Below are positions 26,162-34,164 of a stretch of 64,000 nucleotides of DNA, piece after piece (the first letter of the stretch is position 1; each line of letters begins with the position of its first letter). A model generated the notes under the pieces. The model was not told where the DNA came from. It saw nothing but the letters and a program-made list of their open reading frames with translations, and made no database searches. A program made the position numbers and the translations under genes. This DNA comes from an uncultured Sphaerochaeta sp. (GTDB taxonomy: Bacteria; Spirochaetota; Spirochaetia; Sphaerochaetales; Sphaerochaetaceae), in assembly GCF_963676285.1 (NCBI RefSeq), contig NZ_OY781063.1:992001-1056000 (forward strand), read 5' to 3'.

Positions 26162-26995
26162 ATGACAATACAAGAGCTCAAACAACAAGCACTCGACATC
26201 CGAAAATCCTTGCTTTCCATGATTTACCAAGCGAAAACAGGGCATACCGGTGGCGCTCTCAGCTCCACCGATGTGATCACAGCACTCTACTTCGAAGTCA
26301 TGAATATCGATCCCTCCAACCCCAAGTGGGAGGGAAGGGATTACTTCATCCTCTCCAAGGGTCATAGTGTGGAAGGATACCTATCGGCACTCGCCAAGCG
26401 TGGGTTCTTTGATGAGAGCCTGCTCTCCACCTTCTGCCAATACAAGAGTCCGCTTATTGGGCATCCAAACAACAAGATTCCAGGGATTGAGATGAACACC
26501 GGGGCTCTGGGTCATGGTCTTTCTATTTCCGTAGGCATGGCGATCGGATTAAAGAAGGATAGCAAGCCAAACAGGGTGTTCACGCTTATGGGTGACGGAG
26601 AACTGGCCGAAGGATCGGTATGGGAAGCTGCAATGGCAGCAAGCCACTACAAGCTGGATAACCTGGTTGCAATCATTGACAGGAATCACCTGCAGATATC
26701 AGGTTCGACCGAAGACGTCATGGGCTTGGAACCACTTACCCAACGCTGGGATAGCTTTGGTTGGGAAGTGAAGGAGATTGATGGGAACTCCATGACCGAG
26801 GTAGTGAATACGCTCAAGGCTGCGCCGTTCAAGGAGAATAAACCCTCTCTTATCATAGCCCATACCACAAAAGGAAAAGGGGTCAAGGAGATGGAGGATA
26901 TCCCCTCCTGGCACCATGGGGTTCCAAACCAGAACCTCTATGAGCAAGCCATGATCGACTTTGAATCCATGGAGAAGGAGCTACAGAATGTCTAA
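26162..26995 (+). CDS. Transketolase, N-terminal subunit (split enzyme, copy 2)
   Basis: A 277-residue thiamine-diphosphate subunit: GHTGGALSSTDVITALYF, FILSKGHSVEGY, and the ThDP/Mg motif GDGELAEGSVWEA followed by IIDRNHLQISGST. GAGG is spaced six bases from the ATG at 26162, preferred over the ATG two codons upstream. It overlaps the next gene by 8 bp. Only moderately similar to the GC-rich copy at 6201-7049, so the two are separate acquisitions or old paralogues. The AptA/AptB apulose-4-phosphate transketolase is also a two-chain enzyme encoded beside an isomerase and a kinase. Confidence 0.9.
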   Translation: MTIQELKQQALDIRKSLLSMIYQAKTGHTGGALSSTDVITALYFEVMNIDPSNPKWEGRDYFILSKGHSVEGYLSALAKRGFFDESLLSTFCQYKSPLIGHPNNKIPGIEMNTGALGHGLSISVGMAIGLKKDSKPNRVFTLMGDGELAEGSVWEAAMAASHYKLDNLVAIIDRNHLQISGSTEDVMGLEPLTQRWDSFGWEVKEIDGNSMTEVVNTLKAAPFKENKPSLIIAHTTKGKGVKEMEDIPSWHHGVPNQNLYEQAMIDFESMEKELQNV

Positions 26996-27944
26996 TTATC
27001 GTGCCTGCAGGGAGGCTTACACCACTGCTCTACTCGCCCTCGCCAAGGAAGACCCCTCGATCATCGTCATAAGCAGTGATGCTCGTGGATCATGTTCCTT
27101 GAATACGTTCGTCGAGACCTTACCCAACCAATTCGTCGAGATCGGTATCGCCGAGCAGAATGAGATTGGTGTGGCGGCAGGCCTCTCGGTAGTTGGCAAG
27201 AATCCATTTGTATGTGCACCTGCTTGCTTCCTGACAGCAAGAAGTCTCGAACAACTGAAAGTTGATGTAGCCTATTCCCACCAGAATGTGAAGGTGCTGG
27301 GAGTGAGCGGAGGAGTGAGCTACGGGGCCCTCGGTTCCAGCCATCACACCCTGCATGATATAGCAACGCTACGTTGTATCCCAGAACTTACCATTATCCT
27401 CCCCAGCGATGCTGTGCAAACTGAAGAGGTTGTGAGGGCAATCGCGCAAGAGAAGGGAGCTTTCTTCATCAGGATAGGAAGAGAGAAAATTCCCCAGATC
27501 TACACAGAGGAGTTGGGAGTGAAGCCCTTTACCTTGGGAAAAGCCAACACCTTACGTGAAGGAAAATCCGTTACCCTGGTTAGCTGTGGAGAACTTGTCT
27601 ACCATACCCTTGAGGCAGCGAAGCTCCTCAGTGATGAGGGTATAGAGGCCAGGGTTCTCGACATAGCTACCCTTAAACCGTTCGATGAAGAGGCAATCAT
27701 CAAGGCTGCCAAGGAGACTGGTGCACTGGTGACGGTTGAAGAACATAGTATCAATGGAGGACTGGGAGCAACAGTCAGTCAGATTGTCTGTGCCCATCAT
27801 CCAGTACCGGTGAAAACCCTTGCCTTCCCAGATGAATATCTGGTCACAGGAAACAGCCTTGAGCTGTTTGCCCATTATGGCCTCGATGCCAAGGGCATTG
27901 CGGCCTCCACAAAGACTTTCATTTCCCAGGTGAGCACCCTATGA
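26988..27944 (+). CDS. Transketolase, C-terminal subunit (split enzyme, copy 2)
   Basis: A 318-residue partner with the catalytic glutamate in IGIAEQNEIGVAAGLSVVG and a C-terminal regulatory-like domain (LVTVEEHSINGGLGATVSQI). The ATG at 26988 is preceded by AAGGAG and overlaps the end of the N-terminal subunit gene; the longer frame from 26961 is not needed. Its stop overlaps the kinase start as ATGA, so all three enzymes should be made in step. Confidence 0.9.
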   Translation: MSNYRACREAYTTALLALAKEDPSIIVISSDARGSCSLNTFVETLPNQFVEIGIAEQNEIGVAAGLSVVGKNPFVCAPACFLTARSLEQLKVDVAYSHQNVKVLGVSGGVSYGALGSSHHTLHDIATLRCIPELTIILPSDAVQTEEVVRAIAQEKGAFFIRIGREKIPQIYTEELGVKPFTLGKANTLREGKSVTLVSCGELVYHTLEAAKLLSDEGIEARVLDIATLKPFDEEAIIKAAKETGALVTVEEHSINGGLGATVSQIVCAHHPVPVKTLAFPDEYLVTGNSLELFAHYGLDAKGIAASTKTFISQVSTL

Positions 27945-29407
27945 GTGAACAATTCATCCTTGCATTCGACCAAAGCACATCAACCACGAAAGCCCTGCTT
28001 TTCGACCAGAAGGGAGCTTTAAGAGGACGTTCAGATGTCCCCCACCGCCAGATCATCAATGACCAGGGCTGGGTGGAACATGATGCTGAGCAGATTATCA
28101 AGAATCTCTTTACTGCTGCAAAGAACCTGTTGGAGAGTACAAGAGTAGACCGCTCCCTTATAAAGGCCGTGGCCATCTCCAATCAACGGGAGACTGCTGT
28201 TGCCTGGGATAGAAACAGTGGAAAACCTTTCTACCATGCCATTGTCTGGCAATGCGGGAGGGCCAAGGACATCTGTGCGGCTCTGGAAAAAGACAAAGAG
28301 GAAATTCATAAGAGAACCGGCCTTCATCTTTCCCCCTACTTCAGCGCTGCCAAGTTTGCCTGGATGCTCCAAAACGTCAAGGCAGTGAAAGAGGCAGCCC
28401 AAGAAGGGACATTGGTGCTCTCTACCATGGACAGCTATGTTCTCTATCACCTGAGCAAGGAAAAAGTAGTGCGAAGTGAATACTCCAATGCTTCTCGCAC
28501 ACAGCTACTGAATATCACCGATCTTACCTGGGATGAGAAGGTGGCCTCACTCTTTGGCATCCCAACAGAAAGCCTTCCCGAACTGTGTGACTCAAACGCT
28601 CTTTTCGGACATACCGACCTAGGGGGCTTATTGCCAGAGGAAGTTCCCATACATGCAATGCTTGGGGACTCACAAGGAGCGCTCTATGCACAAGGGTGTC
28701 ATTTCAATGGCATGACCAAAGCCACCTATGGTACAGGATCCTCCATCATGATGAACATCGGGGAAAAACCGGTACTCTGTGAGGACCTTGTCACCAGCCT
28801 TGCCTGGGGGATTGATGGAAAGGTCACCTATGTCCTGGAAGGGAACATCAACTACAGCGGAGCAACAATCTCCTACCTGGTTGAGGATCTTGAGCTTATC
28901 GGCTCTGCTAAGGAAGCGGGAATATTGGCTGGGCAAGCCAAGGACATTGAAGGGCTCTACATGGTGCCAGCCTTTAGCGGCTTAGGGGCACCGTACTGGG
29001 ATCCTGAAGCGAGAGCAGTAATTGTTGGATTGGACAGGCGGTGCAAGAAAGCGGAACTGGTCAAGGCAGCAGAAGAATCGATAGCCTACCAAATTGCAGA
29101 TATCGTCTTCCTGATGCACAAACATGCAAAGCAAGATATTACCAGCCTCCGGGTTGATGGAGGTCCTACCAACGATTCATTCCTCATGCAGGCACAGAGT
29201 GACATCATCGGCTGCGAGGTTCGCGTTGCCGCATTGGAGGAATTGAGTGGACAGGGACCTGCCCTCATCGCTGCAAAGGCAGTAGGCATTCTGGAAGAGG
29301 AGCAACTCCCAGCAAAAGCACTCTATCAACCAATGATGAGCGATACAGAGAGAGAGAAACGGTATAAAGGATGGAAGAAAGCAGTCAGTAAAGCTTTGTC
29401 ATCCTAA
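27941..29407 (+). CDS. FGGY-family carbohydrate kinase, glycerol-kinase-like
   Basis: A 488-residue ATP-dependent sugar kinase. N-terminal phosphate loop FILAFDQSTSTTKALLF; the polyol-binding Arg-Glu in ISNQRETAVAW; IVWQCGRAKDIC and LGDSQGALYAQG (catalytic Asp) follow the glycerol kinase pattern with DSQ where GlpK has DQQ. The adenosine loop is ATYGTGSSIMMNIG and the C-terminal signature GGPTNDSFLMQAQSDIIG. Gene order (isomerase, transketolase, kinase) points to a ketose, for example an unusual tetrulose, pentulose or apulose, not glycerol. ATGA overlap with the transketolase gene. Confidence 0.85.
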   Translation: MSEQFILAFDQSTSTTKALLFDQKGALRGRSDVPHRQIINDQGWVEHDAEQIIKNLFTAAKNLLESTRVDRSLIKAVAISNQRETAVAWDRNSGKPFYHAIVWQCGRAKDICAALEKDKEEIHKRTGLHLSPYFSAAKFAWMLQNVKAVKEAAQEGTLVLSTMDSYVLYHLSKEKVVRSEYSNASRTQLLNITDLTWDEKVASLFGIPTESLPELCDSNALFGHTDLGGLLPEEVPIHAMLGDSQGALYAQGCHFNGMTKATYGTGSSIMMNIGEKPVLCEDLVTSLAWGIDGKVTYVLEGNINYSGATISYLVEDLELIGSAKEAGILAGQAKDIEGLYMVPAFSGLGAPYWDPEARAVIVGLDRRCKKAELVKAAEESIAYQIADIVFLMHKHAKQDITSLRVDGGPTNDSFLMQAQSDIIGCEVRVAALEELSGQGPALIAAKAVGILEEEQLPAKALYQPMMSDTEREKRYKGWKKAVSKALSS

Positions 29408-30081
29408 AGCTCCAACAGAGTTTTCTCCCCGAAAACAGCTTTCCAATCTCTGGAAAAATCATCAACTGCCTGGCTGATCGAGGGCATCGCCAGTCCGGTT
29501 GAAAGCAACTCTGGACGGACCGTGCACACCCCGGCTCCATTGGCGTAGGCACTGGTAACCTCACTGATGTTCCTGAAACTCGCAGCAAGAACCTGGGTTG
29601 TGCTGGTATTTGTCCAAAGGAACCCGGATAGTTCCTTGATCACGCGTTTTGCGTCGATGTCCAGATTGAGCATCCGATCATAGAATACTGCAATATAGCG
29701 GGCTCCACTGAGCATGGCCAGAATGCCTTGCATGGTGGAAAACACGGTCGTCCCGGTGACAGCAATCCCTTCTGAGGAGAGTTGTTTGATCACCTTCAAG
29801 CCACACTCGGTAACAGGAACGGCAATACAGGTTTTCTCACCAAGCTGAGAGACTAGATAATGGGCCTCCTTGATCATGGTGGACTCATCACAACTCATGA
29901 CCTGGATATGCAAATCCCGCTCTTCCCCGATCATCTCTCTGATACGTCTCAAGTGGGAGAGAACGGCGCCTCCTTCAATGGTGCTGAGCATGGTGGGGTT
30001 GGTGGTTACCCCTTTGATAGGGTAATGCTCCAAAGCATGTGCAATTGCCGAAAGATCGGCGCTATCGAGTAGTAGATCCAT
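29404..30081 (-). CDS. Transaldolase/fructose-6-phosphate-aldolase-like protein lacking the Schiff-base lysine
   Basis: A 225-residue protein of FSA/TalC length with MDLLLDSADL, GVTTNPTML and TGTTVFSTMQGILAMLSGARYIAVF, all typical of the family. In FSA the catalytic lysine lies in VVKVPVT; here the matching stretch is CIAVPVT, so residue 87 is Ala (codon GCC, 29821-29823). Without that lysine normal aldolase chemistry through a Schiff base is not expected. The fold looks otherwise intact, so this may be a regulator, a binding protein or an enzyme with changed chemistry. GAGGAG precedes the ATG at 30081. It is convergent with the kinase gene (stops share four bases) and divergent from an AraC regulator. 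Confidence 0.85.
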   Translation of the reverse strand: MDLLLDSADLSAIAHALEHYPIKGVTTNPTMLSTIEGGAVLSHLRRIREMIGEERDLHIQVMSCDESTMIKEAHYLVSQLGEKTCIAVPVTECGLKVIKQLSSEGIAVTGTTVFSTMQGILAMLSGARYIAVFYDRMLNLDIDAKRVIKELSGFLWTNTSTTQVLAASFRNISEVTSAYANGAGVCTVRPELLSTGLAMPSISQAVDDFSRDWKAVFGEKTLLEL

Positions 30082-30167
30082 ATCTTGGTTTCTCCTCACG
30101 ACAAGTGTGCCATACAAGGATGGTGAGAACAACTATCTAAGCGGTAGTTCTTGACAAAGCCTTCAGG

Positions 30168-31049
30168 ATGCACAACCATTTTGCTATGATTGATTCCATC
30201 TTGTCAGACACCTCGTACTTTTGGGAACCTACCATGCAATTGAAGGTCATCAAGCGTGATCCGGAAATTCCTTACCGGTTGCACAGCCATGAGTTCAATG
30301 AATTGGTATTCGTGGTAAGTGGGCGTGGGATAAATTTCACCAAGAATGAACAGCAGCCACTCCAAGAGGGATCGATTTTCTTCATCCCACCTGGTGTTGA
30401 ACATGGATACAAGGATGTGGAGAACCTGGTACTCTACAACATCATCTATGCAAGAAACCTACTGGGAAGAAAATTTCTCGACCTACCCTCACTTCCTGGA
30501 TACTGCTCAATCTTCATGGAAACCCAGAAAATCCCCTATCTCTTGCTCTCTCCTTCCCAAACTGCTGAACTCATCCCATTGATCCAGATGATGGAGAAGG
30601 AAGCTGATGACCAGAGTTATGGCTCTGGGTCCCGACCTCTGGCACTTGCCTATCTGATTGAATTGATCATCTCGCTCTCCCGTATTTGGGATCAGACCCC
30701 ACGAGAAACCAACCAGGGAACCCGAAGACTCTGGGAAGTCATCTCCTATATGGACCAGCATCTTGATACCAGCCTCGCAACAGAGGAGCTGGTGGAAGTG
30801 GCCAATATGAGCACAAGCACACTGAACCGGCTCTTTAAGCAGAGTACCGGTCTCTCCCCCATTGAGTTCCACATCCATAAGCGTGTTGCACACGCCTGTA
30901 CCCTTATCCAGAAACGTGGACTTTCCATGTCACAGATAAGTGAGGCGTGTGGTTTCAAGGACCCGAACTACTTCAGCAGGCAATTCAGGAAGGTAATGGG
31001 CATGAGCCCGAAACAGTACCAGAGAATTTTCACCAGCCGTTTCACCTAA
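30168..31049 (+). CDS. AraC-family transcriptional regulator
   Basis: A 293-residue regulator: N-terminal cupin sensor (HSHEFNELVFVVSGRG, IFFIPPGVEHGY) at about residues 30-110 and two C-terminal helix-turn-helix units (LATEELVEVANMSTSTLNRLF and ISEACGFKDPNYFSRQFRKVMGMSP, each read in parts). The cupin should bind a sugar. It is divergent from the transaldolase-like gene with an 86 bp gap, so that gene is one likely target; the neighbouring sugar operons are others. No strong ribosome site supports the first ATG; ATG at 30234 is possible. Confidence 0.88.
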   Translation: MHNHFAMIDSILSDTSYFWEPTMQLKVIKRDPEIPYRLHSHEFNELVFVVSGRGINFTKNEQQPLQEGSIFFIPPGVEHGYKDVENLVLYNIIYARNLLGRKFLDLPSLPGYCSIFMETQKIPYLLLSPSQTAELIPLIQMMEKEADDQSYGSGSRPLALAYLIELIISLSRIWDQTPRETNQGTRRLWEVISYMDQHLDTSLATEELVEVANMSTSTLNRLFKQSTGLSPIEFHIHKRVAHACTLIQKRGLSMSQISEACGFKDPNYFSRQFRKVMGMSPKQYQRIFTSRFT

Positions 31050-31052
31050 TGC

Positions 31053-31427
31053 TTACTTCTTTTCAGGAACGATTTCAATCCAGTACCCATCAGGGTCAAC
31101 GATGAAGTAGATTCCCATCTGCTTGTTCTCATAAATGATACAATCCATTGCACGGTGTTTCTCCCGTGCACCTTCCAGGTCATCGGTCTCGAATGCAAGA
31201 TGGAATTCATTGTCTCCAAGGTTGTAGGAGTCCTTCTCCCAGTTCTTTAACCAAGTAAGCTCAAGTTGGTGCTTCGAAGATCCGTCTCCCAGGAAAACAA
31301 GGATGAAGGAACCATCTGAGGCTTCCTTTCTCCGCACTTCCACAAGACCTAACGCCTCTTTATAGAATGCAAGGGATGCATCAAGATCCATGACATTGAA
31401 ATTATTATGAGCGAAATGAAACTGCAT
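31053..31427 (-). CDS. Glyoxalase/VOC-family protein (lactoylglutathione lyase-like)
   Basis: A 124-residue single VOC domain: NNFNVMDLDASLAFYKEALGL, FHLAFETDDLEGA, and the C-terminal GIYFIVDPDGYWIEIVPEK with the metal-binding glutamate. This is very like GloA, which isomerises the methylglyoxal-thiol adduct. GGAGG lies five bases before the ATG at 31427, which overlaps the stop of the preceding hydrolase gene as TAATG; the longer frame is rejected. Translational coupling to a metallo-beta-lactamase-fold hydrolase is notable, since glyoxalase II also has that fold, although the neighbour is of the UlaG type. Confidence 0.87.
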   Translation of the reverse strand: MQFHFAHNNFNVMDLDASLAFYKEALGLVEVRRKEASDGSFILVFLGDGSSKHQLELTWLKNWEKDSYNLGDNEFHLAFETDDLEGAREKHRAMDCIIYENKQMGIYFIVDPDGYWIEIVPEKK

Positions 31428-32107
31428 TATATCCTCCATGTTTGTGGAACCGTATCCAAGAGAATGACTTCCTTGACACGATCTCCGAGCTCTTTCTGTA
31501 ATTTGCTGCATACTGAATAATCTTCCCACATATGCATGGGAACAAGCGTGTCTACCGACACTTTCTGAACCAAATCTTTTGCCCCTAGGCTGTAATAAGA
31601 GCCTAAACGAGGATCGACAGGTACGAAGGCAAGGTCCAGATGAGAAGGGAGAAGAGCCAACTCCTTATGGTAGTTATCGGCCATCTCCTCATTGTACTGC
31701 TTACTCTCCCCTTCCCAGTGCCAATGGTTCAGGTCTCCGGCAAAGTAGATGGTCTTTCCCTCAACCTCTACAACAAAGGCCACCCCTTCATCGGTACTCT
31801 TGAGTGTCTTGACTACAAGGCCTTCAACGATGTCCTCTTCATAGGGGCCCATCGGGTTGATGGTACAAGAGAATGGGATATCTGTTGGAGGTATATCGGA
31901 GGAGAGAAAGAAAACGGTATGCCCCTTCCGATCTGCAAGAGAGAAGATGGACGAGTCATAATGGTCGGCATGCCGATGACTTGCAAATACCATCAACGGC
32001 TTGGTATCAGAGGGAAGGCTCACTGTGCCTTTGGTGTAATCAAAAAGCAGGAGATATGCATCCGTTTCCACTAAGAAGGCACTGTGCCCAAGGAATGTAC
32101 AATTCAT
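31427..32107 (-). CDS. Metal-dependent hydrolase of the metallo-beta-lactamase fold (UlaG/YtnP-like)
   Basis: A 226-residue cytoplasmic protein. The signature HRHADH (HxHxDH) lies in MVFASHRHADHYDSSIF, followed by YFAGDLNHWHWEG, which supplies the bridging aspartate and third-site histidine. The ATG giving MNCTFLGHSAFLV (32107) matches the usual family start. Related proteins hydrolyse lactones or phosphodiesters; the substrate here is unknown. It is coupled to the glyoxalase-like gene downstream and divergent from a carbohydrate-binding-domain gene. Confidence 0.83.
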   Translation of the reverse strand: MNCTFLGHSAFLVETDAYLLLFDYTKGTVSLPSDTKPLMVFASHRHADHYDSSIFSLADRKGHTVFFLSSDIPPTDIPFSCTINPMGPYEEDIVEGLVVKTLKSTDEGVAFVVEVEGKTIYFAGDLNHWHWEGESKQYNEEMADNYHKELALLPSHLDLAFVPVDPRLGSYYSLGAKDLVQKVSVDTLVPMHMWEDYSVCSKLQKELGDRVKEVILLDTVPQTWRI

Positions 32108-32187
32108 AGTATAACCATGGACCAATTGCAAGTTGCTGTCAAGCAAGGCGAAGCTGTGGTATAGTGAGTTATGCGGAGGATTGTTGT

Positions 32188-32961
32188 ATGAAAATCATGA
32201 TTCTTGATGCAAATGAAACAATACTTGCTTCGAGCAGGAAAAGTGGATATGGAGTTTCCCTGGTCTATAAAGAAGCATACCAAGAGGGAGACCAAGTCGT
32301 TCTGGAAGTAGATGAACCTGGTATATATCTCATACAGCTTGATGAGACACTAGGAACCCATCCTCTCTATTTAGAGAAGGAAGCCAGCTTCAGTATTCCT
32401 GTCTCAGAAGTCAAGCGTACGTGCTACAGCCCATATGCCTTCCAAGGGTCGAGACACCTCTTGACACTCAGCCATGTAGATAGCCTGCCGCGTAGGAATC
32501 TTGCATGCAATCCATATGATCATCATGAGACGAAAGGTCTCTTCCCTCATGCAAGCGCCAACGTTGAAACCCGCGGGGAAATGGTCTTTGCTGCCAGGAA
32601 TGCAATCGATGGTATCTTTGCCAATGAGTATCATGGAGAATATCCATGGACAAGCTGGGGAATCAATCAAGACCCGAAAGCAGAGCTCCATATTGATTTC
32701 GGAAGACCGGTAATCATAGACGAGGTTCGTCTCACCCTTAGGGCAGACTGGCCACATGACAGCTGGTGGAGCGATGCAACGCTGATTGATAGCGATGGGG
32801 ATATTACCCACCTGTCCTTGGAGAAATCATCATTGCCCCAACGATTCCCAGTCCAGCAGAAAACCATTACCTGTCTTACTCTCTGCAACCTGAAAAAGGC
32901 TGATGACCCTTCCCCATTCCCAGCACTTACGCAAATAGAGGTGTATGGGACAGAAGGATAA
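32188..32961 (+). CDS. Cytoplasmic protein with a discoidin (F5/8 type C)-like domain
   Basis: A 257-residue protein without signal peptide or membrane helix. Residues 1-105 are a beta-rich domain of unknown family (EGDQVVLEVDEPGIYLIQLDE). Residues 115-255 resemble a discoidin domain: ARNAIDGIFANEYHGEYPWTSWGINQDPKAELHIDFGRPVIIDEVRLTLRADWPHDSWW, quoted here only to mark where NAIDG, SWG, LHIDFG and EVRL recur. GGAGG lies eight bases before the ATG at 32188. Such domains bind glycans, usually outside the cell; a cytosolic one is odd. Function unknown. Confidence 0.68.
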   Translation: MKIMILDANETILASSRKSGYGVSLVYKEAYQEGDQVVLEVDEPGIYLIQLDETLGTHPLYLEKEASFSIPVSEVKRTCYSPYAFQGSRHLLTLSHVDSLPRRNLACNPYDHHETKGLFPHASANVETRGEMVFAARNAIDGIFANEYHGEYPWTSWGINQDPKAELHIDFGRPVIIDEVRLTLRADWPHDSWWSDATLIDSDGDITHLSLEKSSLPQRFPVQQKTITCLTLCNLKKADDPSPFPALTQIEVYGTEG

Positions 32962-32998
32962 ATAGGCAAAGATAGTGAGTAGTTCTTTTAATAAAGGC

Positions 32999-33039
32999 TT
33001 TGGAGGTTCTCTAAACTGTGAGGATAGAGATTCTCCAAA
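32999..33039. terminator. Hairpin between convergent genes
   Basis: TTTGGAG-N2-TCTCT pairs with AGAGA-N2-CTCCAAA around a 13-base loop in the 115 bp gap between a plus-strand and a minus-strand gene end. It could serve both directions; T tracts are short. Confidence 0.5.
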
Positions 33040-33076
33040 ACTTCGAGAACCTGAATGAGCGGTTTTCACGACTTCC

Positions 33077-34150
33077 CTAACGAATCCTCACCGCCTTCTG
33101 CTCAGCCTCAATGGCCAACTCTATTGCCCTAAAGGTATGCTCCTGTTTCATAGCAGTCTCCGTGCGGTCAAGGCTGTCTCGAATCAGGCGACCAAAATAC
33201 GGGAACCCAACTTTTCCACCCACGTGAAAATGCTTTTCGCCCTCTCCATCTACCAGAATCACATGATCGCCCTCTTTTGAGGCAGCAACATCGATATATT
33301 TGCGTAGCTCTATGTATCCTTTGGTGCCCACAATAAACATTCGGCCATCTCCCCAGGTGCCCAAACCATCGGGAGTGTACCAATCGAGAGAGAAGTAGCA
33401 GGGAATCCCATTGCTAGCGGTAAAACAGGCATCACCATAATCTTCCAGTCCTGGATACTCCCGGTGGTAAAGATTTCCCACCCTGCTGGAGATCAATGTG
33501 GCATCCTCTGCACCACTGAACTGAAGAATCTGCTCCAGTTGATGACTGCCGATATCTACCAGGATACCCCCGTACTTCTCCTTGTCGAAGAACCAATCTG
33601 GTCTACTCTTCGCAGAGAGACGATGAGGTCCCCAACCACGAATTGAGACAATATCACCTATTGCTCCGTCAATTAGAAGTTTTTCAGCGTAGACAGCCGC
33701 TTCAACATGGAGCCTTTCGCTGTAGTAAACAAACCACTTGCGACCAGTCTCTGCAACCTTTCTTCGAGCCTCGGCTACCTGCTCCTGGGTGGTGAAGGGA
33801 GGTTTGTCTGAGAAGTAATCCTTTCCATGATCAAGCACCTCCAGTCCCAAGGGACCGCGGCTTGAGGGAATCGCAGCACTGGCAATCAACTGGACTGATG
33901 GATTCTCGAGCACCTCCTCTTTAGAAGCTGCCTGCTTTGCCGAAGGGAACTTTTCCTGGAAGGATGTTATTTTCTTTGCATCTGTGTCATACACAAAGGC
34001 AATATCAGCCCCTGCTTCAAATAACCCATTACACATCCCATAGATATGGCCATGATCAAGCCCAATAACCCCAACAACGAACTCCCCCCTCTTGCAAACC
34101 GGTTGTGGCTTGCCCTCAGGGGCATACTGCTGTCCATCCATTTTCTGCAT
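33077..34150 (-). CDS. Gfo/Idh/MocA-family oxidoreductase (B)
   Basis: A 357-residue NAD(P)-dependent sugar/inositol dehydrogenase-like protein. The Rossmann start is shifted inward (VVGVIGLDHGHIYGM near residue 25), with the dinucleotide site in GLDHGH, as in a subgroup with histidine in place of the usual GxGxxG. DKPPFTTQEQV matches the EKP catalytic region with Asp for Glu and keeps the active-site lysine. The C-terminal beta sheet carries GGILVDIGSHQLEQIL (His as in the family HxxxH). AAGGAGG precedes the ATG. It follows its paralogue by 14 bp. The substrate is unknown. Confidence 0.82.
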   Translation of the reverse strand: MQKMDGQQYAPEGKPQPVCKRGEFVVGVIGLDHGHIYGMCNGLFEAGADIAFVYDTDAKKITSFQEKFPSAKQAASKEEVLENPSVQLIASAAIPSSRGPLGLEVLDHGKDYFSDKPPFTTQEQVAEARRKVAETGRKWFVYYSERLHVEAAVYAEKLLIDGAIGDIVSIRGWGPHRLSAKSRPDWFFDKEKYGGILVDIGSHQLEQILQFSGAEDATLISSRVGNLYHREYPGLEDYGDACFTASNGIPCYFSLDWYTPDGLGTWGDGRMFIVGTKGYIELRKYIDVAASKEGDHVILVDGEGEKHFHVGGKVGFPYFGRLIRDSLDRTETAMKQEHTFRAIELAIEAEQKAVRIR

Positions 34151-34164
34151 TGGCGTCCTCCTTT

